Below are positions 42,338 through 51,037 of a stretch of DNA of 64,000 nucleotides, one piece after another. The position numbers and the translations under genes are program-made. Origin of the DNA: Caldilineaceae bacterium (lineage in GTDB: Bacteria > Chloroflexota > Anaerolineae > Caldilineales > Caldilineaceae); assembly GCA_020634755.1 (NCBI GenBank), contig JACKBC010000005.1, positions 62,001-126,000 of the forward strand, in the 5' to 3' direction. Below the pieces are notes generated by a model. It saw only the letters and a program-made list of their open reading frames with translations, ran no database searches and had not been told where the DNA came from. The stretch's first letter is position 1. Every line of letters begins with the position of its first letter.

Positions 42338-44485
42338 GTGAGCGTTGTTGACGAAATAAAGCAGCGTATTAATATTGTTGATCTGATCTCCCGCTATGTA
42401 CCCCTCAAAAAGACCGGGGTTACATACAAGTCGCCCTGCCCCTTCCACGACGAACGTACGCCGAGCTTTGTTGTCTTCCCACAATCGGATAGTTGGCACT
42501 GCTTTGGCGCTTGCGGAACCGGAGGTGATATTTTCTCCTTCCTCATGCGCAAAGAAAATCTCGATTTTCGCGAAGCGCTACAGATGCTGGCCGCCGAAGC
42601 AGGAGTGAATCTGGACGAGACCGGAGACGGTCGTACAGAGCGTACGCGCACCACCATATTTGAAGTCAATGCCGCCGCGGCGGCTTATTTCCGTGAAATT
42701 TTGCTGCATCACAACGCCGCGGCGCCGGCCCGCAGCTATTTGGAAAAGCGCCAGATTGATGTTGCCACGGCGGAGCGTTTCCAATTGGGCTTTGCCCTGG
42801 ATTCTTGGGACGGCCTGCGCGAGCACCTGTTGCGCCACGGTCACTCGCTGGAAGCTCAGCTCACGGCAGGGCTGCTCAAGCAGAATGAGGAGCGCACGCG
42901 CACCTACGATGCGTTCCGCGGCCGCGTGATGATTCCCATTTGCGATCGCCAAGGGCGCATTATTGGTTTTGGCGGTCGCGTGTTGGGAGATGGCCATCCT
43001 AAATATTTGAATACGTCCGAAACGGAACTCTTCCACAAATCGCGCGTGGTCTATGGGCTGGACAAGGCGCACCAAGCCATTCGCGCCGCCGATAAAGTCG
43101 TCATTGTGGAAGGCTATATGGATGTGATCGCCGCCCACCAGCACGGCTTTGAGAACGTGGTGGCCTGTATGGGCACGGCGCTCACGCCGGACCAATTGCG
43201 CCAGCTGCAGCGTTATACAGACCAGTTTGTGCTGGCGCTGGATGCAGATACGGCTGGTCAACAGGCCACCGTGCGTGGACTCAACCAGGCGCGTCAGGCG
43301 CTTGCGCGTGTTTCTAAGCCCACATTAACGCCCGGCGGGCGCGTGCGGTTGGAAGAGCGGCTCAACGCCAATTTGTTTATTGTGTCTATGCCCAGCGGCC
43401 GCGATCCGGACGATGTGGTGCGCCAAGATGTCGCCTTGTGGGAAAAGCTGGTGGCGGAGGCACAGCCGCTGGTCGATTTCTATTTTCAAGTGGTTGCCAC
43501 CCAGTACGATTTGCAGACGGCGCAGGGCAAAGGCGCCGCGGTGTCTGAGCTGGCCCCGCTCATTGCAGAACTGGGCGATGAGATTGAACAGCAGCACTAC
43601 ATCCAGCAGTTGAGCCGGTTGATTCAGATCGATGAGACCACCATTACTGGACGCGTGCAGGCCGCAGGCAAAACGTTGCGGGCGGCCTCGCGAAGGAAGC
43701 AGGCCGAACAGCCCCAGCATCGTGCGCTTGGCGACGGCGCCGATGCCAGCCACCAAGGCCAATCTTCTGCCATGCCACCATCGCGTTGGCGCGCGGAGGG
43801 TCCGCAAGATGCCGATATTCCTTATGGCCTGAATGAAGACGAAGATACGGCGGCGCCGTGGGATCACGTAGCGCCGGCGGCGCCTAATGGGTCGGGGGGG
43901 GCAACTCGGCCAGCGGCGTCACGCGTGATTATTGGCAAAGGCGCGCTGGAGCAGGAAGATTATCTGCTGGCTATTTTGTTGCAGGAGCCAGATCTGCTGA
44001 TTTGGATGGCTGGCGAGACAGATACTATGGAAATCCCGCCCCTGCGCACGGATGATTTTGAGCGCACGGAAAATCAGGAGATCTTTCGGGCGCTCAAACA
44101 GTTTATTACCAGTAACGAGCCGTGGGAGCTGGAGCTGTTTCAAGAGACGCTGACCGGCTACTTGCATGGCCGGCTGGGGGCGCTGATGGCTTATGGCGCC
44201 CAATTGCCGCAGCTCAATAACGCAGTTCAGCGTGAAGTGGAGTTTCGCGCTGAAACCTTGAAAGTCATGTTGCGTCTGCGTATTCAGCAACTAAAAAATG
44301 AAAATACACAGCTCAAATATTTAATGCAAGACGTGGTAAATAGCCAGGATGCTGAAAGCATTCAAAGCCTCAATGCATCTAATAATCATATCCTGCGCGA
44401 ACGTTTTTATTTAGAAAGAGCACTGGTCGGGTTAAGCCGGACCGTGGCGCGCACGGAAGCCATTAAACCGAAAATTCAAATTTAG
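42338..44485 (+). CDS. dnaG: DNA primase
   Basis: DnaG makes RNA primers at the replication fork. The 715-residue protein has the CHC2 zinc finger CPFH (34-37) with HCFGACGTGG (Cys55, Cys59, one residue more than the common C-x2-C). The primase core contains IIGFGGRVLGDGHPKYLN. The TOPRIM segment runs VVIVEGYMDVIAAHQHG ... VLALDADTAGQ (about 250-310). The C-terminal DnaB-binding part is separated by a long low-complexity linker (about 445-530), which makes the protein longer than the usual 600. It starts at GTG. Confidence 0.96.
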   Translation: MSVVDEIKQRINIVDLISRYVPLKKTGVTYKSPCPFHDERTPSFVVFPQSDSWHCFGACGTGGDIFSFLMRKENLDFREALQMLAAEAGVNLDETGDGRTERTRTTIFEVNAAAAAYFREILLHHNAAAPARSYLEKRQIDVATAERFQLGFALDSWDGLREHLLRHGHSLEAQLTAGLLKQNEERTRTYDAFRGRVMIPICDRQGRIIGFGGRVLGDGHPKYLNTSETELFHKSRVVYGLDKAHQAIRAADKVVIVEGYMDVIAAHQHGFENVVACMGTALTPDQLRQLQRYTDQFVLALDADTAGQQATVRGLNQARQALARVSKPTLTPGGRVRLEERLNANLFIVSMPSGRDPDDVVRQDVALWEKLVAEAQPLVDFYFQVVATQYDLQTAQGKGAAVSELAPLIAELGDEIEQQHYIQQLSRLIQIDETTITGRVQAAGKTLRAASRRKQAEQPQHRALGDGADASHQGQSSAMPPSRWRAEGPQDADIPYGLNEDEDTAAPWDHVAPAAPNGSGGATRPAASRVIIGKGALEQEDYLLAILLQEPDLLIWMAGETDTMEIPPLRTDDFERTENQEIFRALKQFITSNEPWELELFQETLTGYLHGRLGALMAYGAQLPQLNNAVQREVEFRAETLKVMLRLRIQQLKNENTQLKYLMQDVVNSQDAESIQSLNASNNHILRERFYLERALVGLSRTVARTEAIKPKIQI

Positions 44486-44494
44486 CCATTCCAC

Positions 44495-44592
44495 GACTTA
44501 CGCCGCGCCAATGGAGTGCCAGGACAGACCAGCATGGCTGATCTGGTTAATTCCCTCTAAGCGCTCTGGCGGAGCCAGCGGATGTGTAAGTC
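44495..44592 (+). repeat. R2 element, copy 4 (after dnaG)
   Basis: The element is bounded by GACTTACGCCGCGCC and GCGGATGTGTAAGTC. It starts 10 bases after the dnaG stop. Its interior is longer than in other copies and contains GAGTGCCAGGACAGACCAG. Confidence 0.7.
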
Positions 44593-44615
44593 TTACATAC
44601 GTATTTATCTGAATT

Positions 44616-44703
44616 ATCAGTAGATGGCAATGGCAAGCCATAGCGTCGGCTTCATCAATTGAGACCGACGTTTGGATAGCCACTACCGTTGTAGTGTACT
44701 GAT
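44616..44703 (-). repeat. R1 element, copy 7, reverse orientation (upstream of rpoD)
   Basis: The element is bounded by ATCAGTAGATGGCAA and GTTGTAGTGTACTGAT. In reverse orientation it shares GAGACCGACG and the GCCA-TACCGTTG blocks with the family. It ends 39 bases before the rpoD start. Confidence 0.75.
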
Positions 44704-44741
44704 TATGTGTTACTCTCCCCGATATGGAGCAAGGAAAAATA

Positions 44742-46034
44742 ATGCCAAGGCCTTACCGGACCAGAACTGAAGCAGCCGAAGACTCGATTCGGCCGATTTC
44801 GCGCAGCGGCGCCTCCGTCAGCGAGCTGGATGAATATATCAATCTCGGCGCGCAGAATGAAGAAGAGGAGGATGATGACGTACTTGGTGAGCTGATCGAA
44901 GAGGTGGATGAAGACGACGATGCGCAACCGTTGCCCAAGATCGAGCGCGATGAGGAGCTTGAAGAAGAAATTGAAAAAGAAAAGCTCGTTCCGGTTGAGC
45001 GATTGCTGGATGATGTCGCCCCCGAGCATTCACAAAGCTTGGATCCGGTGCGCATGTATCTGCGCGACATTGGCCAGCACGCGCTGTTGACCGCCGAAGA
45101 TGAGATGGATTTGGCCCAGCGCATCCTGGATGGCAAAGAAGCGGAAGAGAAGCTGGAAGCCGCCGCCGATGGCGAACTAGACGAGGATGCACGCGATCTG
45201 CTGGATCTGGATGTTTTCCGCGGCAAGCAGGCGCACAAGCGCTTGGCCCAAAGCAACTTGCGTCTGGTGGTCAGCGTGGCCAAACGATATATCGGGCGCG
45301 GCCTCAATTTTCTGGATCTGATTCAGGAAGGCAATCTGGGGCTGCTGCGTGCGGTAGATAAATTTGACCACACGCTGGGCTTTAAGTTCAGCACTTATGC
45401 CACTTGGTGGATTCGGCAGGCCATTAGCCGCGCCATTGCCGACCAGGCCCGCACCATTCGCATTCCCGTGCATATGGTAGAAACCATTAACCGACAGGTG
45501 CGCACCCAACGTCGCTTGCAGCAAGAGCTGGGCCGCGATCCCACCAACGAAGAGATTGCCGTCGAGATGGATTTTCTCGATCCGGAAGATGCTGAAGTGG
45601 TGCGCAAAGCCGTGCAGGATGACCTGCCTTTGGAGCCCGATGTTGAGCGGCGGTTGGAGCGGGCGTCGGCCAAGGTGGGCAAGATTCAGCGCCTGAGCCA
45701 GGAGCCATTGAGCCTACAAGCGCCGGTGGGGAACGAAGACAACAGCTACTTGGCCGACTTTATTCCCGACAAGAACGATCCGGGGCCGGTCGATTCGGCC
45801 AGCCGCCACCTGCTGAAAGAGCAGATGGAAGAGATATTGGATCAGCTGAGCGAGCGCGAGCGCCAGGTGTTGATCATGCGCTTTGGGCTGGAGGATGGCA
45901 TCAACCGTACGTTGGAAGATGTGGGCCGCGAATTCAATGTGACGCGCGAACGCGTGCGCCAGATTGAAGCCAAAGCGTTGCGCAAGTTGCGCCATCCGCT
46001 GCGCAGCCGCAAACTGCGCGATTATTTAGGATAA
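44742..46034 (+). CDS. rpoD: primary RNA polymerase sigma factor (sigma-70/SigA)
   Basis: This housekeeping sigma factor directs RNA polymerase to -35/-10 promoters. From the ATG at 44742 (AAGGAA at 44731; another ATG at 44724) the product has 430 residues. It has an acidic N-terminus (DEDDD/EEE runs, region 1.1-like), region 1.2 DPVRMYLRDIGQHALLT, region 2 with FLDLIQEGNLGLLRAVDKFD and FSTYATWWIRQAI, region 3 and region 4 with LSERERQVLIMRFGL, then RVRQIEAKALRKLRHP. The order dnaG-rpoD recalls the macromolecular synthesis operon, though here two repeat elements separate the genes. Confidence 0.96.
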   Translation: MPRPYRTRTEAAEDSIRPISRSGASVSELDEYINLGAQNEEEEDDDVLGELIEEVDEDDDAQPLPKIERDEELEEEIEKEKLVPVERLLDDVAPEHSQSLDPVRMYLRDIGQHALLTAEDEMDLAQRILDGKEAEEKLEAAADGELDEDARDLLDLDVFRGKQAHKRLAQSNLRLVVSVAKRYIGRGLNFLDLIQEGNLGLLRAVDKFDHTLGFKFSTYATWWIRQAISRAIADQARTIRIPVHMVETINRQVRTQRRLQQELGRDPTNEEIAVEMDFLDPEDAEVVRKAVQDDLPLEPDVERRLERASAKVGKIQRLSQEPLSLQAPVGNEDNSYLADFIPDKNDPGPVDSASRHLLKEQMEEILDQLSERERQVLIMRFGLEDGINRTLEDVGREFNVTRERVRQIEAKALRKLRHPLRSRKLRDYLG

Positions 46035-46073
46035 CCATCCCAATCATAAATACAGCTGTAGATTGGAGCCCTT

Positions 46074-47108
46074 ATGCGCCAGCATCCTCTGGCTACGACC
46101 GTTGTTGGCAGTTACTCTTTTCCATCCTGGCTTGAATATGCCTCGCAAAATCTTGAGCGCTTTGGCGTCGATGAAATTGCCGAAATGCAGGAAGACGCCG
46201 TTGTCTGCGCCATCCACGATCAAATGGCCGCCGGCCTGGATGTGATTACCGATGGTGAACAGACGCGGCTCGACTTTAATCTTTCGTTTTATGGTTTTCT
46301 CAAAGGGTTGGGGGAAGCCGACCCCGCGCGGCGTCAATTTGGTCCGCCCGCCCATGACCAGCGCGGCAAGCATATAATTGAGGACACATTAAGCGCGCCG
46401 CATGGGCTGGGCGTGGTGGAAGAATTCCAGCGGCTACAGCGCTTGGCGCCGGCTGGTCCCATCCTCAAAGCCAGCGTGCCTGGGCCCTATACATTGAGCG
46501 GGCGGCTCAACCCCAATCGTCAATACCCAGACCGCTACGCCATTACGGAGGCCTTGGTCCCCATTGTGCGCAGAGAATTAGAAGATCTGGTTGCGGCGGG
46601 CTGCACTGAGATCACGGTGGACGAACCCTCCATGAGTTGCTATGCATATCGCGAAGATCCCGTGCATTTTGTCGACATTTTTAACCGTACCGTCAAGCCG
46701 GTGGTGGGTCAATGTCGGCTGTCCACCCATCTTTGCTTTGGCAATTACAAAGGTCATGCCGTCAGCGACCGTCGCTATGCGCCCATGTTTCCCGCCTTTT
46801 TGGAGATGACGCTGGACGAGATTCACGTGGAGATGGCCAGCCGCGAATTTGCCGAGCTGGAGCTAATCGGCGCTATTGCCGAGCAGCGCGATGTGGCCGT
46901 GGGCATTGTGGACGTGAAGAGTTATTTTGTAGAGCCGCCAGAAGTGATAGCCGAGCGCGTGCGCCGCTGTTTGCAATACGCACCGCCCGAAAAACTCTCC
47001 TTTGCCCCCGACTGCGGCCTGAGCCAGACCGCGCGTTGGGCCGCTAAACAGAAGCTGATCAACATGGTGGCTGGTGTACAAATGGTGCGTCAGGAGATGG
47101 GCCTGTAA
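46074..47108 (+). CDS. MetE-like (cobalamin-independent methionine synthase C-terminal domain) protein
   Basis: The product is a 344-residue single-domain relative of the MetE catalytic barrel, which transfers a methyl group to a thiol using zinc. Motifs are VVGSYSFPSWL at the N-terminus, GLDVITDGEQTRLDF, AGCTEITVDEPSM, the zinc-type HLCFGNYKGH (His-x-Cys), and C-terminal LSFAPDCGLSQTARWAA with the last zinc cysteine. Such short homologues occur in archaea and many bacteria, and the methyl donor is often not folate. The exact reaction is uncertain. Confidence 0.85.
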   Translation: MRQHPLATTVVGSYSFPSWLEYASQNLERFGVDEIAEMQEDAVVCAIHDQMAAGLDVITDGEQTRLDFNLSFYGFLKGLGEADPARRQFGPPAHDQRGKHIIEDTLSAPHGLGVVEEFQRLQRLAPAGPILKASVPGPYTLSGRLNPNRQYPDRYAITEALVPIVRRELEDLVAAGCTEITVDEPSMSCYAYREDPVHFVDIFNRTVKPVVGQCRLSTHLCFGNYKGHAVSDRRYAPMFPAFLEMTLDEIHVEMASREFAELELIGAIAEQRDVAVGIVDVKSYFVEPPEVIAERVRRCLQYAPPEKLSFAPDCGLSQTARWAAKQKLINMVAGVQMVRQEMGL

Positions 47109-47128
47109 TATAGTATAGGCCCTTGATA

Positions 47129-47545
47129 CTACTTACGCAGCCCTTTGTGAAACACATCGGCCAATTCCGGCTTCAAAAACTGCTCCACCTCGTATGCATA
47201 GCCACCGGGATCTTCGAAGAAAAAGCAGTGGACCTGAATTTCTTCATATGCCTGCGGTTCGCGCAAAATCTTCACGCCACGCGCCTTGAGCCGTTCATAC
47301 CAGCCCGGCACATCATCCACCACTAGCGTGCAGAGAACCGCGCTGTTGGCCAGCGGTTTGCGGAAGCCGCGCGTGCCATCCACCAGCCCAATAAAGCTGC
47401 TGCTCGATGTGCGATAAATTTTGGCCCACTCCTGGTCTTCCACCAATTCAAACTCAAGAATATTTTCGTAAAAATCGACCACAGGCCCCAAATCGTCATA
47501 ATATAAAAAGGTGACTTGGGATTGGGCAGTCATGTAGTTAGGCAT
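47129..47545 (-). CDS. VOC-superfamily (glyoxalase/bleomycin-resistance fold) protein
   Basis: The 138-residue protein has the paired beta-alpha-beta-beta-beta modules of the VOC fold: QVTFLYYDDLGPVVDFYENIL and, in the second half, TLVVDDVPGWYERLKARGVKIL...CFFFEDPGGYAYEVEQF. The putative metal ligands (a His at HCFFFEDPGG and Glu in YEVEQF) are present in part. ATG at 47545 is chosen; the open frame to 47686 runs into the 57-bp repeat and is doubtful. It lies downstream of larA on the same strand. Confidence 0.78.
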   Translation of the reverse strand: MPNYMTAQSQVTFLYYDDLGPVVDFYENILEFELVEDQEWAKIYRTSSSSFIGLVDGTRGFRKPLANSAVLCTLVVDDVPGWYERLKARGVKILREPQAYEEIQVHCFFFEDPGGYAYEVEQFLKPELADVFHKGLRK

Positions 47546-47596
47546 GATTGATCTCATTTCTGGGAGTATTTCGTGGTGCGTGAACCGCTCTAGACT

Positions 47597-47705
47597 CATG
47601 TTTCGCAACCAGTCGCTCAACCAGTTCACGCACCACGCACTACGCAACAAATTCATGTTTCGCAGCCAGTCGCTCAACCAGTTCACGCACTACGCACTAC
47701 GCAAT
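47597..47705. repeat. 57-bp direct duplication with CGCACTACG microrepeats
   Basis: The segment starting CATGTTTCGCA(A/G)CCAG recurs at 47597 and 47654, exactly 57 bases apart. Each copy ends in CAC(C/T)ACGCACTACGCAA-type heptanucleotide repeats. The second copy extends into the last codons of the larA-like gene. Related heptamer runs occur near 33247. Confidence 0.75.
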
Positions 47706-48980
47706 ACGCTCTTTCACATACGCAATCGTCTGCGGTCCTTCCGGCATGGCGCAAATGCGCGGCGCGTGTCCATGTCCGTTTTGGAGCAGACGCGCCACGG
47801 TTTCGCCAATATCAGCACTTGGCTTGAGCAGCGCCGCTTGGATCTGCTGGCTAGTTAGCCCTTGGCTATAAACGTATACATCGGCGTGAAGCTGAATCTG
47901 CGCTTGAATCTGTACCTGCCACTGATCCTGCTCGCCAAAGCCCGGCCGCGCCAGCAGATCCAGCACGCCTTGCGGCGTGCCGCCCTCCTTGAGCAGTGCG
48001 GCATAGCGTCCGTGATCGGGCAAGCCATCCTGACAAGCGCCGGCCAAAATAATAGCGCCCCCTTTGCGCACGACCCGGCTGGCCGCACTCATGCCCTTGA
48101 CCGTTTGATAGAGATTCTGGTCCAGGGGATAGCCGCTGTTGGTGGTGACCACAATGTCGTAGGGCGTATCGACCGCCACCATGGCGCTCTGGCGCACAAA
48201 CTCACAGCCGGCCTTGTGCGCGGCTAGCATGTCGCCGGCAAAGACGCCGGTGATCTGCTTGTGGGCGTTGAGCGTCACGTTGAGCAAAAAGGTGGGGTTG
48301 GTCATCAGCGCCACTTCGCGCATCTCCTCCCAAATGGGATTGCCTTCCGTAACGCCCCAAGTGGCCTGGGCGTGCCCGATCATGTCGCGGCCGTGGTTGC
48401 TCAGCACGCTTTCGGCGCCGGCTAGCGCGGGCAGCACCGCCTTGGGCCCGCCGCTGAAGCCGGCAAAAAAATGGGGCTCAATAAAGCCGGTCAAGATGCG
48501 TACATCGGCCTCCACCAGCAGCCGATTGACGCGCACCGGGTTGCCGCGTGAGGTCGTGCCCAGCGGAACCAGCACGTTATCATCAAAAGCATTATGCTGG
48601 AGGCAGCGGTAGTTATCGACAATCTGGTCGCCCAACATGGTGCGCAGTTCGGCGTCGGTCTGGGGCCGATGCGTACCCAGCGCGTTGAGCAGCGTAATAT
48701 CGGCGCGGGCAATACCGGCCGCTTCCAGTGCGGCCAGCAGCACCGGCAACATGCGATCATTGGGCGTGGGCCGCGTAATATCGCTGTGGACGATGACCAC
48801 TTTGTCACCGGGCCGCACCTTCTGCGCCAGCGGCGGCGAACCAATGGGCTCGCACAGCGCGGCGCGTATGGCGGCGGCTTCGTCTGTCAACCCGGGGACG
48901 AAACGCGATTGGACAATGTCGGTCTGGTCGGGCAGTTCAACGGTTAGGCCGCTATGACCGTAGGCCAGAGTGACGTTCAT
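47697..48980 (-). CDS. larA: LarA-type nickel-pincer racemase family (DUF2088)
   Basis: LarA racemises lactate with a nickel-pincer nucleotide, and homologues act on other 2-hydroxy acids. In 427 residues His104 (LGTHRP), His170 (EPHFFAGFSGG) and Lys180 (GGPKAVLP) are spaced exactly as the catalytic and cofactor-binding His108, His174 and Lys184 of the lactobacillar enzyme. DITRPTP (67-73) is the nucleotide region. The cofactor genes larB, larC and larE are not nearby. The SMP-30 gene stands 21 bases upstream, suggesting a hydroxy acid or sugar acid as substrate. Confidence 0.85.
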   Translation of the reverse strand: MNVTLAYGHSGLTVELPDQTDIVQSRFVPGLTDEAAAIRAALCEPIGSPPLAQKVRPGDKVVIVHSDITRPTPNDRMLPVLLAALEAAGIARADITLLNALGTHRPQTDAELRTMLGDQIVDNYRCLQHNAFDDNVLVPLGTTSRGNPVRVNRLLVEADVRILTGFIEPHFFAGFSGGPKAVLPALAGAESVLSNHGRDMIGHAQATWGVTEGNPIWEEMREVALMTNPTFLLNVTLNAHKQITGVFAGDMLAAHKAGCEFVRQSAMVAVDTPYDIVVTTNSGYPLDQNLYQTVKGMSAASRVVRKGGAIILAGACQDGLPDHGRYAALLKEGGTPQGVLDLLARPGFGEQDQWQVQIQAQIQLHADVYVYSQGLTSQQIQAALLKPSADIGETVARLLQNGHGHAPRICAMPEGPQTIAYVKERIA

Positions 48981-49001
48981 GGTTTATGCTTCCTCGTTTT
49001 G

Positions 49002-49865
49002 TTATGGCGCCTGGACATTGGATGCAAACTCCGGCAAGCCGCGAATGCCCAAATTCATGTGGAAGAGAGCGCCGGCGCCCTCCCCATTTTCCGCTTTATT
49101 GTCGCCACCGGCGCTGGTCACATAGATGTCTGTGTAATCCGGTCCGCCAAAAATCAAGCTGGTGATCTTGCGGGCGGGGAAGGTGATGCGCCGCTCTTCT
49201 TGGCCGGCGGGATCGTAGCGAACCAGGCAGCCGCCATCCCAACGTGCTGACCAGACAAAGCCTTCGGCATCCACCGTCATGCCGTCGGGGCGACCACCAT
49301 CGTCATCCGGCACATGCACAAAGACGCGGCGGTTGGTAATGGCGCCGCTCTCTTGGGCATAATCATACAGATAGATCTCTTGGGCGCGCGTATCGGTATA
49401 GTACATCTGCTGCCGATCTAGCGTAAAGCCCATGCCGTTGGAGGTGCCCACGTTTTCGACTACGGCGGTCAATGCCCCGTTGGTATCGAGCCGATAAAGG
49501 CGGCCCTTGTGGGCCGGGGAAGACATGGTGCCGCAGAAGACGCGCCCGGCCGGGTCGGCGATAACGTCGTTAAAGCGCGACGCAACTTCATCATCGATCT
49601 GTTCGACCAGCGTAGTTAACTGTCCGTTATGCCAGCGCTTGATGGCCCCGCGCGCCATAAAGAGCAGCAGACTACCGTCGGCCTGAATAGTAAAGCCGCC
49701 GACGACATCACCGGCGTAAAACTGCTCATGTTGGCCCGTGGCGGGATCGTATCGAAACATGCGCCCAGTAGGAATGTCGCTCCAATAGACGCGCTTTTCC
49801 AGAGGGTGCCAGAGCGGGCCTTCTCCGGTCACGCAATTGTAGTCGGCAATAATGGTTGGTTGCAT
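49002..49865 (-). CDS. SMP-30/gluconolactonase family protein
   Basis: The 287-residue protein is a six-bladed beta-propeller lactonase of the regucalcin type, opening sugar-acid lactones with a divalent metal. Metal-ligand positions are Glu in VTGEGPLWHP, Asn in GTSNGMGFTLD and Asp in PDGMTVDAEGFVWSARWDGG. Together with the racemase that follows 21 bases later it may form a sugar-acid or hydroxy-acid pathway. The individual substrate is unknown. Confidence 0.87.
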   Translation of the reverse strand: MQPTIIADYNCVTGEGPLWHPLEKRVYWSDIPTGRMFRYDPATGQHEQFYAGDVVGGFTIQADGSLLLFMARGAIKRWHNGQLTTLVEQIDDEVASRFNDVIADPAGRVFCGTMSSPAHKGRLYRLDTNGALTAVVENVGTSNGMGFTLDRQQMYYTDTRAQEIYLYDYAQESGAITNRRVFVHVPDDDGGRPDGMTVDAEGFVWSARWDGGCLVRYDPAGQEERRITFPARKITSLIFGGPDYTDIYVTSAGGDNKAENGEGAGALFHMNLGIRGLPEFASNVQAP

Positions 49866-50024
49866 GGGGTTAGCTCCTGGTGGTTGGTGAATGGTGGCTA
49901 GCGGTTAGTAATTGGTGGCTGGTGATTGGTGGCTGGTAATTGATCATCGGCGGAGCTGAGACAACCACAGATCCAAGAAAAGTCACCAATGCCCAATTAC
50001 TAACAACCAAATGTTGACAACCAA
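49866..50024. other. GGTTGGTG-rich simple repeat spacer
   Basis: The spacer has short repeats of the kind GGTGGCTGGT and TTGGTGGC, and a partly complementary CCAATTACTAAC on the right that can pair with GTTAGTAATTGG on the left. It resembles the hairpins at 15268-15319 and 38195-38250 in composition, and may be the end-region hairpin of the preceding minus-strand DinB-like gene. Confidence 0.4.
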
Positions 50025-50522
50025 TTACCGAAAAACGGCCGTACGCATATCTCCGACAAACTGTGGCAGCTCGCCGTGGCCCAGCATCTGGCGTACGGCG
50101 TGGGCCTCGCCGGTGTGAAACCAGTAATGGTAAATGTTGCGATAGAGCATGGTGCCATAGTTTTCGGCGTGCGGTTTGCCCTCGCGCAGCGGATGCTGCA
50201 ACAGTATCTCCGCCGTGACCGTGTCCAGATAGCGGTCAGCCGCCGCCGTAATGGCGCCCCAGGTGCTCCACATTTCGTCTAGCGGCGGCAGCACATCTAC
50301 TTGGCCGCTACTCAACAATTCGCGCAGGTGGGGCGCCACCGGTGCGGTTTGCGCCGCGCCATTCCAATACGCATCTTCTTGTGCGCTCAAGTGGCCGATG
50401 ATCCAGCTAATGCAGTTCATGGGCTCCAGGCGGCGGCGGGCATCGTCATTGTTTACGCCATCCAAGCAGCGCACAAATTCACTGCGGGCAAAGCGGAGCT
50501 GATCGACTAGAGGATGGGGCAC
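50025..50522 (-). CDS. DinB-superfamily protein
   Basis: The 165-residue protein has the four-helix DinB pattern: FARSEFVRCLDGVN...ISWIIGHLSAQEDAYW in the first half and a His-rich NIYHYWFHTGEAHAVRQMLGHGELPQF in the last. These supply the three-histidine metal site. It starts at GTG with AAAGGA seven bases upstream. It is divergent from the C39 cassette. Confidence 0.77.
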   Translation of the reverse strand: MPHPLVDQLRFARSEFVRCLDGVNNDDARRRLEPMNCISWIIGHLSAQEDAYWNGAAQTAPVAPHLRELLSSGQVDVLPPLDEMWSTWGAITAAADRYLDTVTAEILLQHPLREGKPHAENYGTMLYRNIYHYWFHTGEAHAVRQMLGHGELPQFVGDMRTAVFR

Positions 50523-50591
50523 GGCTTGATCCTTTCATTGGGGTGTGTTAGCATATTCACACAAATCTTCAATGTTATACTGGGGCAAATT

Positions 50592-51023
50592 ATGACAATC
50601 ATATTGGCGCAGCACGATATTCCAACCAAGGGCAAGGTAAATCTGGAAATCAAGCATTCCTTTGAGATTGTGACAACCGCCGAGGAAGCCAAACATAAAA
50701 CCAACCGCTGGCTGCTAGACCTAGTGAGCTATATGATGCATGCCGAAGCGCCTGATTTGGTCATTGGCGATTATGTGGCTTGGCGCGTGCCCGTTGTGTT
50801 GACTGCTACACACAAGGGCCGTGTTGGCATTGTGGGTTACGTGGATGTTCACGTTTCTACAGGCCAAATTGTGGATGAAAAAGCACAGATCGAATCCTTG
50901 GTGAACAGAGCCGAAATATTAGCTGCCACTCTTCCTAATTATACTCCAGCCGATCAAATTCCTGTACATTTTGTTCCGCAGCATCTACCTCAAGCTGGCC
51001 ATATCGAGACTGTCAACGCATAA
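50592..51023 (+). CDS. uncharacterised protein paired with a C39-type peptidase
   Basis: The ATG at 50592 is preferred over the longer frame from 50514; 143 residues. The middle segment LVIGDYVAWRVPVVLTATHKGRVGIVGYVDVHVSTGQIVD looks like a small beta domain (compare PepSY-like strands with 'VDVxTG'), with a helical N-terminal part rich in charged residues (TTAEEAKHKTNRWLLDLVSYM). No catalytic motif was found. It ends 14 bases before the peptidase gene. Pairs of this kind occur elsewhere as far as I recall, but no function is known to me. Confidence 0.6.
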   Translation: MTIILAQHDIPTKGKVNLEIKHSFEIVTTAEEAKHKTNRWLLDLVSYMMHAEAPDLVIGDYVAWRVPVVLTATHKGRVGIVGYVDVHVSTGQIVDEKAQIESLVNRAEILAATLPNYTPADQIPVHFVPQHLPQAGHIETVNA

Positions 51024-51037
51024 GCGGCCATTTATGT

